A stretch of DNA of 64,000 nucleotides from Saccopteryx bilineata. Taxonomy: Eukaryota > Chordata > Mammalia > Chiroptera > Emballonuridae. This document shows, in pieces, positions 1 through 10,260 of the stretch. The notes under the pieces were generated by a model. The model did not search any database and was not told where the DNA came from. It saw nothing but the letters and a program-made list of their open reading frames with translations. The DNA is taken from NCBI RefSeq assembly GCF_036850765.1, contig NC_089496.1, positions 48,164,113 to 48,228,112 of the forward strand, given 5' to 3'. Position numbers and translations under genes: made by a program. Numbering within the stretch: the stretch's first letter is position 1; every line of letters starts with the position of its first letter.

Positions 1-707
1 AAAAAAAAAAAAAGAGGAAAAAGTTTCTATCAGTGTGATCTCTCCAAGTCACCTCCAATCCACTGCAAATAAAACCCAAGTCCAAGGAAGCAGAAGAATA
101 TTACATCGTAAAAGACCTTAAAGTTCCCCAGTGAACAGTGGACAGGACCAGGAGAAAGAGCAATGTTATAGCCTTGTCCATGTATCAGCGATACTTGTGG
201 ACAAGGGTAGCAATTCAGAGAGTTAGCACTTAATCTTTGCCTGAATCATCTAAACAACATGTGTGCATTTGAGAAGCAGATTCCCTGAAGCACTAGATGA
301 CAATTCATGCACATCACAGGTGGCTCCACCTTTTCTTCAATTATTCTGCAGAGAAAAGACGCTCCAATATGAACTTTGTCATACCTGTGCAATCACCTGT
401 ATTTATGTGCACAATAAAGGGAGGGATTAAAAATAAAAGACGCTTTTAATGTTGCTAATACTTTTCACTGAATGTTTCAGGTTCAATTATGAAAATCAAT
501 GCAACTTTATAGCAGGTGTTATAAAACATCAAATCTTATATGAAGTGATCTCACTGATTAAATGGGAAATGTCACTGATATAAATAATAAATCACAGTGA
601 TATATATTGAGCATTAAAGTGGCAGCTGCAGAGGAGTGAGAGAAAACACGCATCTCCTTGCTGGATCCTTCTCCAGTATCCTTCTTATTCTTAAGATGAG
701 TTAAGAA
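1..707. other. AT-rich intron sequence
   Basis: The window opens with 13 A residues, possibly the tail of a plus-strand retroposon cut by the window edge. The rest is AT-rich with no recognised element. Confidence 0.4.
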
Positions 708-771
708 GCAACATTAAGTTGATAAAGACAGATATTACACTGGATCTTAGCCAAAAGGCCTTAGTAGCAAT
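708..771 (-). pseudogene. U2 snRNA 5' fragment (pseudogene)
   Basis: The core GATCTTAGCCAAAAGGCC (743-760) is the reverse complement of the start of U2 snRNA. The match continues as GATAAAGACAGATATTACAC upstream, against GATAAGAACAGATACTACAC in U2. It therefore covers roughly U2 nucleotides 1 to 60 on the minus strand, with several substitutions including the first bases. The Sm site and 3' stem-loops are missing, so it is not functional. Its 5' end lies within about 10 bp of the start of L1 homology. Confidence 0.8.
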
Positions 772-777
772 TCACCT

Positions 778-1756
778 ATTTGAATGGCTATTAGCAACAA
801 GACATGTAATAGGTGTTGGAGAGATTGTGGAGAAAAAGGAACCCTGCTACGCTGCTGGTGGGAATGTAAACTGGTGCAGCCACTATGGAAAACAGTATGG
901 AGGCTTCTTCACAAAAGCTAAGAATAGAGTTACCATCTGACCCAGCAAGCCCTCTTCCAGGTATCTACCAAATAATCTGAAAACATTTATTCATAAAGAT
1001 ATGCATATGCCCCATGTTCACTGTAGCATCATCTGCGGAGGCTAGCACATGGAAACAACCGAAGTGTCTTTCAATGGATGATTGGGTAACAAAGCTGTGG
1101 TACATGTATATATACAATGGAATACTACTCAGCCACAAGGAAAGATGAAATACTGCCATTTGCAACAATATAAATGGGTTTTAAGAATATCATGCTAAGG
1201 GCGATAAGACAGATGGAAAAGTCAAGAACCATATGATTTCACTCATATGTAGGATATAAATGAACAAATAAGACAAATAAACAACTCAAAGACAAAGGCA
1301 ACAGTATGGCGGTTTCCAGAGGGAAGTGGCCATGGAGGAGATAAAAAGGTTAATGAGGATGAAATACACAGCTCACAAAAATGAGGGGATCAGGAAACGT
1401 GCAGATACTCCAGTCCTTTCAGCCTTTCGTATATGGTGCATTTTCACCAATGAAATACAAGTTGCTTTGGCATCTCATTTGCATAATCAAACAACTTTCT
1501 TTGACGTGTCGTTTGCTTTTCTGATGTTATTTAATAAAAAAATAAAATATTTCATTTTTTTTTAATCGCTTCATATTCATTTTGAAATTGAATTGCTCAT
1601 TTTTGTGAGCAGTTTATATAGTACCGGAAGGAGACCGAACTTCAGGTGGTGAACATACATGGAGTATGCAGATGCTGTATCGTAGAATTGTGCACTTGAA
1701 ACCTATACAATTTCATTCAGCCATGTCACCTCAATAAATTCAATAAAATTTAAAAA
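778..1756 (+). mobile_element. L1 3' end, 5'-truncated, with nested MITE
   Basis: L1 ORF2-end and 3' UTR sequence starts near 780. Diagnostic phrases are GCTGGTGGGAATGTAAACTG, TACTACTCAGCCACAAGG, ATGATTTCACTCATATGTAG and, at the end, CACTTGAAACCTATACAATT followed by an A-rich tail at about 1750. A mariner-type MITE (1367-1614) splits it. The remaining reading frame is broken, so this is a dead copy. Confidence 0.85.
1367..1614. mobile_element. Mariner-type MITE inside the L1
   Basis: This 248-bp insert interrupts the L1 3' UTR and is flanked by TA at 1365-1366 and 1615-1616. Its ends are inverted repeats: CAGCTCACAAAAATGAG on the left and, read in reverse complement, CTGCTCACAAAAATGAG on the right. 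The inside has no transposase frame. Removing it restores continuous L1 sequence. Confidence 0.8.
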
Positions 1757-1929
1757 AAGAGATGCAGAAAGTGGAGAACTGAGAATCTCAACAAACAGTG
1801 TCTCACAAATCTAGCTAGTGAATATCTCTGAGACAAGAGACAAGAACTCTGAAATGCAGAAATCAAAATGGCCCTAAAAGACTTTTTCTTGACATTGAGT
1901 TGATCAAGAAGCACTCCCATCCCCTAGTC

Positions 1930-2231
1930 CAGTGGTCCCCAACCTATTCTGGGCCACGGATCAGTTTAATGTCAGAAAATATTTTCATATTCCGGACCGG
2001 CTTTTAGGGTGGGACGAATAAATGTATCACGTGACCAAGACAAGTGTCAACAGTGAGTCTTAGATGGATGTAACAGAGGGAATCTGGTCATTTTTTAAAA
2101 ATAAAACATCGTTCAGACTTAAATATAAATAAAACGGAAATAATGTAAGCTATTTATTCTTTCTCTGCAGGCCGGTACCAAATGGCCCACAGACCAATAC
2201 CGGTCCATGGCCCGGGGGTTGGGGACCACTG
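1930..2231. mobile_element. hAT MITE, family 1, copy 1
   Basis: This 302-bp element begins CAGTGGTCCCCAACC and ends GGTTGGGGACCACTG, perfect inverted repeats. The flanking 8-bp duplications are CCCTAGTC (1922-1929) and CCTTAGTC (2232-2239), one mismatch. It has no coding capacity. A second copy is at 50574-50873. Confidence 0.9.
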
Positions 2232-2239
2232 CCTTAGTC

Positions 2240-3378
2240 CATAAATAGATAATTGAAGTAATGTTCAAGTTTCAGAGAAAGACAACAATAGCTTTAGCCA
2301 CGGTCAGAATCCTGGGACGTCCCTGAGTAAGTGGACACAACTTCGTGTGCAGACACCACACAATGTCAACCAGCCCAGTGATCCTGGGCCTCAGCGCAGC
2401 CCCATCCTCAAATCCAGAAGCAAATCAGCTTCAACACAGCTGGGAGACCCTCAGACTGGTGGATGGGAATCAACACAAACCTAGAGGAATATACCTGCTC
2501 GAGGACTCTTAGAGATAACCTATACAATTCCAAGAGCTTGCCTGACTGGGACTAGTTTTGCAGGATCTGGCCATTTAAACTCAAACAGCTGCATGACTTC
2601 AAGGGGAACTTTTGGGGATGCGAGTCTTGGGAGAACAGTAGGGTGTATGGAGATGCCAAAGGCTCTGGATCATACATTCATGCCATAGAATATTACTGAG
2701 AGCTTACTGGGTGCCTGGAACTCCGGTTTCAAATTTTAGTTCTATCCTTATTAATCGTGGCTTTAAAAAATAAAATCTCACTGAGTCCGAGTTTATTCAT
2801 CTATAAAAGGGACTTAGAGGAAGTAAATCATATAACTGTACGATTATGATCACCAAGGAGCCTCCTGATCTTGAATATTTATAACCAGATCAAGTTAGAT
2901 CTTCTTTGGCCAAAGTCAGCCTGAGCCCCATATTGCCTTATCACTAAATAACTTCAAGGAAATCCACAGAGTTTGATTTAATAAAAAAAATTATCAAGAT
3001 GAAGACAGAAAAGATAATGATACCATTAAAACAGATAAGTAAAAAAATAGTAAAAGTAAAATATCAGGAATGAATGGAAAATCTGTAATGAACTATAAAT
3101 AAAAGCCTCTTCCTTTTTAATGAAAAATGTAACTATACTTTTTAAAGGGTACCATGTACATTGTAAGACATCGTTATTGGTATTACCTTTAATGCTTCTA
3201 TAACTGCTGGTGGGTAGCTCAGTCCAACCATGTTTGATGTCCGTCTATACATTCTGGCAGTCAGAGAGGGAGAAAATGCAGTATTATATCTTATGAAGAA
3301 GAATTAGCAGGCCGCAGACTTATACCAAGTATTTACAAATAATGACAAGTCATGTCATCTGACCATCCAAGGAACCTA
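2240..3378. repeat. Intron stretch with probable MIR (+) near 2690-2850
   Basis: Around 2690-2850 the text resembles MIR on the plus strand (GTTTATTCATCTATAAAAGG is the degraded form of its usual CTCATCTGTAAAATGG). Nothing else is recognised. Confidence 0.4.
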
Positions 3379-3432
3379 ATTTTTTTTTAGATTTTATTTA
3401 TTCATTTTTATTAGAGAGAGAGGAGAGAGAGA

Positions 3433-3475
<43 letters not shown>

Positions 3476-3600
3476 ACAGGGGGAGGAGCTGAAAGCATCA
3501 ACTCTCATATGTGCCTTGACCAGGCAAGCCCAGGGTTTTGAACCGGCGACCTCAGCATTCCAGGTCGACGCTTTATCCACTGCGCCACCACAGGTCAGGC
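3379..3600 (-). mobile_element. Group A tRNA-derived SINE
   Basis: The head, in reverse complement, is GCCTGACCTGTGGTGGCGCA at 3600, and the T-rich tail lies at 3380-3389. The body contains a long (GA)n tract at about 3411-3475. Target-site duplications are GGAACCTAATT (3371 on) and GGAACTTAAATT (3601 on). Confidence 0.9.
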
Positions 3601-4478
3601 GGAACTTAAATTTTTTTTATAACCTTCCTAGTCACTCAAGTTGCCTAAGTGTAAAATTCAAAAGAAATTAATGCAATCCCAAACACATGAACTACTGGAA
3701 AAACAACAAAACAAAAAATTAATCTATGTGGTTCAGATTGAAAATTAAATTATTAACATGGGTCCTCTCTTCTGCCAGAAGTGGATGACAGTACATCCCA
3801 GAGAGCATGCAATGCAGAACTGTAACCTGAACAGAGAACCCTACGGGCAACCCTTTTAGAAGAGCTGCTGTTGTTGTTTTTTTTTAGCACTGCCGAAAAC
3901 AAGCAGGAAAATGTCCCAAGTGAACTGTGGCATTTCTAAAAGCTGCAACTGTACAATAAGAATTACAAAAAAAATAAATCCATTTGTGTAATAAGGACTA
4001 TAGGAAGAATAAATCAATTTCTGGACTCTAAAGCGAAGGGGAGGGGGTGGTTCAATTTCAAAGAACAAAATGGTTAACAAAACTGGAAACTTCCATGAGG
4101 CACTCAACCCTTTCAATGAACTGTCCTTTCTGGGGCAAGCTCTCCCTGAACTGTTTCAAAGGTAAATATCATCTAGGTATGTCAGCGATGATGGATCAGA
4201 TGATGTCTCCTTTAAAAAAAAAAAATGAGAGACTGAGCTCAAACTAAATCTTCTCTAGATAACTAAAGGAATTGGAGCAAGGGCAGAAAGCTTGTTCTCA
4301 TGACTGCTGCAGAGATTCAAATAGCTATCTATGCTTTTGCCATCTCTCATTCAGGACGGTTTCCACCCAGAATTTTCAGTATTCATAAAGATACCAAAAC
4401 GATATCAAAGGAAATGAAGCTTCCAGGTTTCAGAGACCCGGGTTGCTGCTCGGCGCGTGGAAGGGCGCCGGTCCTCAC
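3601..4478. other. Intron stretch without recognised features
   Basis: Unique-looking AT-rich sequence leading to the splice donor of the PDE1C exon. Short open frames here have no recognisable product. Confidence 0.5.
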
Positions 4479-4661
4479 CTCTCCACGAATATCCCGGCCT
4501 GCACCGCGTGCACGATGCTCTTGAACCGCGGCTTCTCCTCGCCCCTCCGGAGCATCAACCCCATCTGCCGCGTGAAGGTGGAGGCCAGCCAGTCCCGGAC
4601 CTCAGACGGCACCGCATCGGACTGAATGTCGCTGAGCTCATCCTCCGTGTCCAGCAGGCGC
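4479..4661 (-). CDS. PDE1C: PDE1C internal coding exon (183 nt), second calmodulin-binding segment
   Basis: On the minus strand this is one leading base, 60 codons and two trailing bases. It begins RLLDTEDELSDIQSDAVPSE and ends SIVHAVQAGIFVE, then the first two bases of an Arg codon. DETRRLLDTEDELSDIQ across the junction with the previous exon is a hallmark of the PDE1 N-terminal domain. IQSDAVPSE and FTRQMG are the PDE1C versions; as I recall them PDE1A has IQTDSVPSE and FTRKMG. The stretch FTRQMGLMLRRGEEKPRF corresponds to the second calmodulin-binding/autoinhibitory segment. Compared with human PDE1C from memory there are three conservative changes here (Leu for Met, Gly for Ser, Glu for Asp). 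The acceptor is TATTCAG above 4661; the donor is AG/GTGAGG at 4479/4478. The exon is CpG-rich compared with the AT-rich introns. The HD-type catalytic domain lies in later exons beyond the left edge. Confidence 0.96.
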
Positions 4662-5089
4662 CTGAATAGGAGAAACACAACCAGGAACACGGAGGTGAAC
4701 CCTGAAGTTGGAGCTCTCCATTCAGAACCAGCTGCTCCTTCACGCCACCCCACCGGTGCAAAGAAACCAAGTTAAACTGGCCACAAAAAATACAGCACCT
4801 TTTCGGTGAGGCTTGTGAAAGCTCACCACTTGTCTTCCAAGACTGTCTTGTCTACAACTTATGATTCAGGACGGCTCTGTTTACCAGACTGGACAAAGGA
4901 ACGGAGTCAGAGAAAGCCAAATGCAGTCCGTCTCAAGCCCTGTGGGTCTCAGACCCATTGTACTCTGGGGCATATAGTATTGTTATCCCTAAGTTTGTAG
5001 AATTTGAATGGAATCTAAAGCTTCCTTTTAAAAATGCATCCACAGGGAGGTTTATTTCACAGATGGACCATGTGGTATTTTTTTTTTTT

Positions 5090-5336
5090 TTAATTAACAT
5101 TTAAAGACTTTGCTATAGACAACAATCCTGTATTAAGAACTTTAAAGTTGCTAAGCAACCAGATCTTAATTGTTCCCACCACAAAAATATAATTATGTGA
5201 TGTGATAGTGGTGTTAGCTAATGCTCTGGGGTCATCAATTGCAACATTTAAATGTATCAAGTCAACATGTTGTACTCCTTGAACTTTACACAATGTTATA
5301 TGCCAATTATATCTCAATAACAGTAATTTAAAAAAA
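5090..5336 (+). mobile_element. Old L1 3' end
   Basis: The end reads ATCAAGTCAACATGTTGTAC, then CACAATGTTATATGCCAATT and a degenerate A-rich tail at about 5328-5355. This is the classic 3' terminus of mammalian L1M families. It lies in the intron between the two PDE1C exons. Confidence 0.75.
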
Positions 5337-5355
5337 AAAGAAAAAGAAAAAGAAA

Positions 5356-6299
5356 TTATAAAGTATTATCCAAATCACATCAACCCAAACAATGTCAACT
5401 GATTTTCTCTCTGGTTTGATAGGACATCACAGAAATCTAAGTGTCTAAAGTTAAGCAAAATTTCCAAAATTAAACAGTTCTTTATTTGAGCACAAAGAGA
5501 TTTAAGTCATCTGTCAGATGTGCTTAGCTGATTTTTCAACCTCGTTTGTAGGCCAGACCACTAGAACAGAACACAAATGGTATTAAATCACAATAAAACT
5601 TAAAATTGTATTTTATACTTATATTAAGCCCTACCAAAAAAAAAAGAGTAAAAACAGGTATCAACGAAAGGTTATTTTTCCCCCTTTAGACACAACAGTT
5701 AGGTGAAGGGGAGAAAGTGTAACATTTGGGGAAGAAACTATGATGTCCAATTTCCTTAAATTAGAAACCAAGCATGTTACCAAAAACTAAACCACACAAT
5801 TCTTAGATGACTGGGAAATCCTCCCAGGTTGGAATACAGCAGAAATGTAAGACAGCACACTGACAAAGGAGCCCTCTGAATTTAAAAAGGAAAAAGAATT
5901 TTAAAAAGAATAAAAAGCCTTTCATATTCATCATTTCAACATTTTTCTAAAGAAAAGCAATATTGTTATTTTCAAATGTATTTAGTACCTGGAAGTACTT
6001 TAATGCTTTGGATAATCCAAAGAGTCTGCTAAGAAAAACAGTAACATATAGTTAAAACTGGAGGAGAAATACTGTTGCTTAAGAAAACAAATACTTCTTC
6101 ATCACCTCCAGACCCTCCACTAACAGACAGATCCTGTCAATTAAAGCAGGACCATAATATTTAGACGGAGCCTAACGATCTGCAATAATCATAGTAGACC
6201 CTACATTTGATTGTTTAAAAATCTTACTGGAATTTTTACAGTGACCTTTTCCCCTTTTACATGGTCTCACTTCATGACTTCTTGTCATTTTTAGCTTAC
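5356..6299. other. AT-rich intron sequence before the splice donor
   Basis: No repeat family or exon recognised. Confidence 0.4.
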
Positions 6300-6413
6300 C
6301 TGGTTTCATCAATGTATACAGATTCAAGCACAGTGGCTGCATATTCCAAATTCTTCTTAAGATCTACCACGGAAGCCTCCCCTCTCTCTAACTGTTTGAC
6401 CAAAGACCGTAAC
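6300..6413 (-). CDS. PDE1C: PDE1C internal coding exon (114 nt), N-terminal regulatory region
   Basis: PDE1C hydrolyses cAMP and cGMP in the cytosol and is activated by Ca2+/calmodulin. On the minus strand this exon reads one leading base, 37 codons and two trailing bases, giving LRSLVKQLERGEASVVDLKK followed by NLEYAATVLESVYIDET. This matches my memory of PDE1C at about residues 44-80 of the shorter isoform and differs from PDE1A, which has more changes here. The segment lies after the first calmodulin-binding helix and leads into the PDE1 N-terminal domain. The acceptor is a long T-rich tract ending in CTCCCTAG just above 6413; the donor is AG/GTAAGC at 6300/6299. The last two bases (AG) join the first base (G) of the 4479-4661 exon to make an Arg codon, so the phases fit. 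There is no stop or frameshift. The 5' partner exon is not in the window, so which upstream exon is spliced on cannot be told. Confidence 0.95.
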
Positions 6414-6429
6414 CTAGGGAGGAAAAAAA

Positions 6430-7234
6430 AAAAGACATAATTCAATTAGAATAGAGGAAACAAAGAATAATCCTACAATTATAGCGACACATTTTACAGC
6501 CATTAAAATTTTTCTTTATTCCGATATATCAAAAAGGAAAATATAAATCTAATGATGAAGCTGACCAGTATTTCTCAAGAAGCAAGTTATAAAATAAAGG
6601 CACATGTTTTTTGTGAAGATGCTCTCATCTGCCAGGCACTGATCACCCCAACACTTTCTAGCTACCTTTTATCTTTCAAGAGTTCCCTACATGATCAGTG
6701 GTTTTGCCGCTTCTCTGATTGGCCTAACGGGATGCAGGGCAGCAGGACCAGCCACAACATCATCAAGTTGAGATTCTGCTCTGTTGACAGTTCTTGGTTC
6801 ACAGTGACCATGGAGAGGAGCGGCCCCCTGGACCGCAGGTGTTCCAAGGCCGGTAAGCAGATCTAAACCACCCAAGTAATCTTAGAGAGCTCCAAAGGTA
6901 CGCATGAAGGCAAACCTTTTCACTCGAAAGGAAGAATTGCTCTAGGTGCAGATAAATAAAATACCCTAGTTAAAAAAAGGCTCATATATATATATATATG
7001 TGCCTGGATGACAAACCAAGGTGCTGAGGGCCAGACCCTCTCCACCATTAGTCAACAGTCCCAGAGAGTATAAGAGATATGATACAGCACACACACTCTC
7101 CTCAGAAGAGGACTGGGTACACAGAGCCATGAACACCAGCAGGTGATCAACATTCAGTAACGGGGAACACTAAATACCACAGAGATTTGGAGACATGAGG
7201 ACACTCTCCAGACAATCAGACAGCAAAAAATAAA
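6430..7234. other. Intron sequence upstream of the 114-nt exon
   Basis: Apart from a short (AT)n run at about 6986-7000 nothing is recognised. Confidence 0.4.
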
Positions 7235-7380
7235 TAAATAAAAAGAGCAGAAATTTTGAGGACACTTCCTCAAAATGTATTGGCTGTGCAATATCAGGCA
7301 AGTTATTTCATTTCTATGAGTGTCAGCTATAAAATGGAGATCCAACCACCCAATTTCCTAGGTTGCTCTAAATGTTAAAG
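7235..7380 (+). repeat. MIR
   Basis: GCAATATCAGGCAAGTTATT followed by TATAAAATGGAGATCCAACC matches the MIR core order on the plus strand. It is strongly diverged. Confidence 0.65.
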
Positions 7381-7424
7381 CAAATTGATATTGATGTAGT
7401 CATGTCAACCATGTGACCCAGCAT

Positions 7425-7614
7425 TGTTTATTTTCCACCTTTACTGAGATATGGTTGACATAGCACATTGTAGAAGTCTAAGGTGTACAATGTGATGATT
7501 TAAGACATGGAAATATTGGGAAATGATTATCACAATATGGTTAGATAACACATCCATCACCTCACCTAATTGCCAATTTTTGCATGTGGTGAGAACATTT
7601 AAGATTTACTCTCA
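7425..7614 (-). mobile_element. Old L1 3' UTR fragment interrupted by a SINE
   Basis: TTTACTGAGATATGGTTGAC, TAAGGTGTACAATGTGATGA and ACACATCCATCACCTCACCT are typical of antisense L1M 3' ends. The group B SINE at 7615-7994 interrupts it; a short continuation may follow. Confidence 0.7.
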
Positions 7615-7994
7615 GCCCTGGCCAGCTGGCTCAGGAGTAGAGCATCGGCCTAGCATGTGGAAGTCCTGGGTTTGATTCCCAGTCAGGGCAGACAGAAGTG
7701 ACCATCTGCTTCTTTACTCCTCCCTCCTTTCTCTCTCTCTCTGTCCCTCTCTTTCTCTCTCTTCCCTTCATGCAGCCATGGCTCTAGTGGTTCAAGCAAG
7801 TTGGCCCTGGGTGCTGAGGATGGCTCCATGGTCTCCACCTCAGGCGCTAAAAAAATGGCTCTGGTTGCAACAGAGCAAGGGCCCCAGATGGTCAGAGCAT
7901 CACCCCGTAGTGGGCTTGCTGGGTGGATCTCAGTAGGGGCGCATGTGGGAGTCTGTCTCCGCCTCCCATCCTCTCAGTAAATTAAAAAAAAAAA
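7615..7994 (+). mobile_element. Group B tRNA-derived SINE
   Basis: The head is GCCCTGGCCAGCTGGCTCAG, with a B-box-like GGGTTTGATTCC at about 7668. The GC-rich body ends in GTCTGTCTCC and an A tail at 7982-7994. Duplicated flanks are approximate (AGATTTACTCTCA and AGATTTTTATCA), and the body carries many CpG decays, so it is an older copy. Confidence 0.85.
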
Positions 7995-9852
7995 AGATTT
8001 TTATCAAGTCTCTATTTGCCAAGGCTGATCTGATCTACCTTCCTAACTTGCACTCACAAAACAGAACAGTTTGACTTCTTGGCAATATGTAAGGTATTGT
8101 CTTCCAGATCCATTTGAAAATAATCAGCAATAAAAAAAAAAAGAAAAAGAAAGAAAAACTCTAGATCAACCTTATAAAGTACACAAGAAAGTCAGCCATT
8201 ACAAAAGAAATTCCCAGGGAATTTGAATCATGTATCGGTAAATAAAATACAGAGGAAATTCGGTTTGAGTCACCACCTAACTTGTGAATCTCAAACGTGC
8301 AAAGGGAATTATACAAAGCACATCGGCAGAGGCCTCTGCCCCCCCGGGGGGTGGGGTGAGGTGGGCCCCGTGGCTTCCATTAGCAGCATTGAGAAGCATT
8401 CTGGGTTTCAGAGGCAGCGAGGGACAGGGAGTTGGCACAGACGGGTCCAGTCAGTCACACACCGTAGACAGCCCGTTTTGCCAAAGCAGGGGAGCGTCTG
8501 AGAGCTGTTCCAAAAAAGGAATGGAAGCTCTTCAGCAAACACATTCCTGGCTGAGTCTGCCTCTCATTCTCACTCTCACCTCCAGGGGGGGGCCCACCGA
8601 CCCTCCGGGTGGCTCGGACTGGCAACTGACAAAGTAAAATGGGGGAGAGTTTAAACATTTTTATTTCTCCCTTCATCTGGGGCTTAAAGTGCCCACCAGG
8701 AATTGCTGTGAATCTCTAACAAGGCCCATCTCAATTCTCAAAGCCTAAAAGAAGGACAAAACATCAAAAACGATGAGGGGAAACCAGCAGGCTGATAGAA
8801 GAACCAGGCGGCCCCATCTACTTGTGAAGCGGCTCCCGTAAGAAATAAACACACCCAAGGAGCTGTAATCGAGTGTGTCCTCCTAGACTGAAGAAGAACC
8901 TTTATAAGCAGATGAAAAGGGATCAAATAAAACCAAGGGGGAAAAAAAAATAAATGAAAACATCTAATGTAGGTCATTGTAATTTTTTTTTTTTTATTTC
9001 AAGGAATAAAGAACGTGAAAATCTTTGACAAAATAAAATGCATTTGCTTACAAAGTAACGAAAATTTCAAGCTGGCCATAGACGTCTATCCCTGCCAAAT
9101 ATCAGAAAGCAATTTAACCACAAGAGCAATTTTTGAAAATAATACCGTATAATTCAAGATATCTGTTATCTGCATTTCACAGAACTGCCCTGTATATGTG
9201 AAATCGACAGATATATTCTCAGGCGTGAACACAAACAAAATTTTATTATGAAAGTGCTTTTCAGAACAGAAAAACTTTCAGGCACAACACAGACATGTAG
9301 TTTAAAAAAGATTAAAAAGAAGAGGCAGATGAATAATATTCTACAAGGACAAGCGAGTGTGGAAATGATTGACACTTCTTTTCCTAAGACAAGGTGTTTT
9401 TTTTTTATTATGAGGATGAGTTAAAACCATTAAAAAGTATTTATTGTTTGTAAATGCCACATATTTGCGACAGCAGACACCAAAGCATCCTCCTCCAAAG
9501 TCTCGCTTCACTGTACTTCACCCAAGTGCTTCAGAACTTAGATTTCTCCCCCCTGCATGGAGTGGACAGACAAAAGGAAACCCCATGGCACCAAAGGCCC
9601 GTGGAGTCCACTTGCAGGGCCAGGGCACGACCCTAGGCTAACACACCTGCTGCATGCTGAGCACCTGGGCATGCCCAGGAGTCCGCAGGGACACACTCAC
9701 CGGAATGAGAGGGTCAGCACCACAGTACCAGGCCATTAATTTCCGAAAGAGTCACTTCAAATCCAGACTCTTGGCTCTATTCGATAGGCCAAAAGAAAGC
9801 TACTTAAAACTCACCACAATCGGTCTGACTATAATTAAAATTACTAAGAACT
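7995..9852. other. Intron stretch with a short GC-rich patch
   Basis: 8320-8640 is locally GC-rich with C and G runs, but it lacks the CpG density of a promoter island. No exon or repeat could be named. Confidence 0.4.
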
Positions 9853-10247
9853 GCCCTGGCCGGTTAGCTCAGTGGTAGAGTGTCAGCCTGGCGTGTGGAA
9901 GTCCCGGGTTCGATTCCCGGCCAGGGCACACAGGAGAAGCGCCCATCTGCTTCTCCACCCCCCCCCTCCTTCCTCTCTGTCTCTCTCTTCCCCTCCAGCA
10001 GCCAAGGCTCCATTGGAGCAAGGATGGCCCGGGCGCTGGGGATGGCTCCTTGGCCTCTGCCCCAGGCGCTAGAGTGGCTCTGGTCGCGGCAGAGCGACGC
10101 CCCAGAGGGGCAGAGCATCGCCCCCTGGTGGGCAGAGCGTCGCCCCTGGTGGGCGTGCCGGGTGGATCCCGGTCAGGCGCATGCGGGAGTCTGTCTGACT
10201 GTCTCTCCCGGTTTCTAGCTTCAGAAAAATACAAAAAAAAAAAAAAA
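9853..10247 (+). mobile_element. Group B tRNA-derived SINE, near full length
   Basis: The head is GCCCTGGCCGGTTAGCTCAG, with intact A- and B-box-like motifs (GTTCGATTCCC at about 9909). The tail is AGAAAAATAC plus A residues. Target-site duplications are ATTACTAAGAACT (9840-9852) and ATTAGTAAGAACT (10248-10260). The open frames across it are SINE artefacts. Confidence 0.93.
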
Positions 10248-10260
10248 ATTAGTAAGAACT

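Larger units (their letters stand above)
1..4478 (-). other. PDE1C: PDE1C downstream intron, partial
   Basis: The intron begins at the GT donor at 4478 and runs off the left edge. The next expected exon would start with codons for RMYRR; I did not find it, so the acceptor lies outside the window. The interval holds the U2 fragment, an L1 3' end with a nested MITE, a hAT MITE and one SINE. Confidence 0.85.
4662..6299 (-). other. PDE1C: PDE1C intron between the two coding exons
   Basis: This phase-2 intron is 1,638 nt with GT donor at 6299-6298 and AG acceptor at 4663-4662. It is AT-rich and contains one recognisable repeat, an old L1 3' end at about 5090-5336. I see no extra exon or conserved block in the rest. 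Confidence 0.9.

Noticed and set aside
4475..4753. Open frame extending upstream of the 183-nt exon, with its own Met
   Set aside because: The upstream part is intron read through the AG acceptor; PDE1C homology starts exactly at the splice site.
9853..9925. tRNA-like sequence with A- and B-box motifs
   Set aside because: It is the head of a dispersed SINE with a SINE body and A tail, not a functional tRNA gene; the other SINE heads behave the same way.
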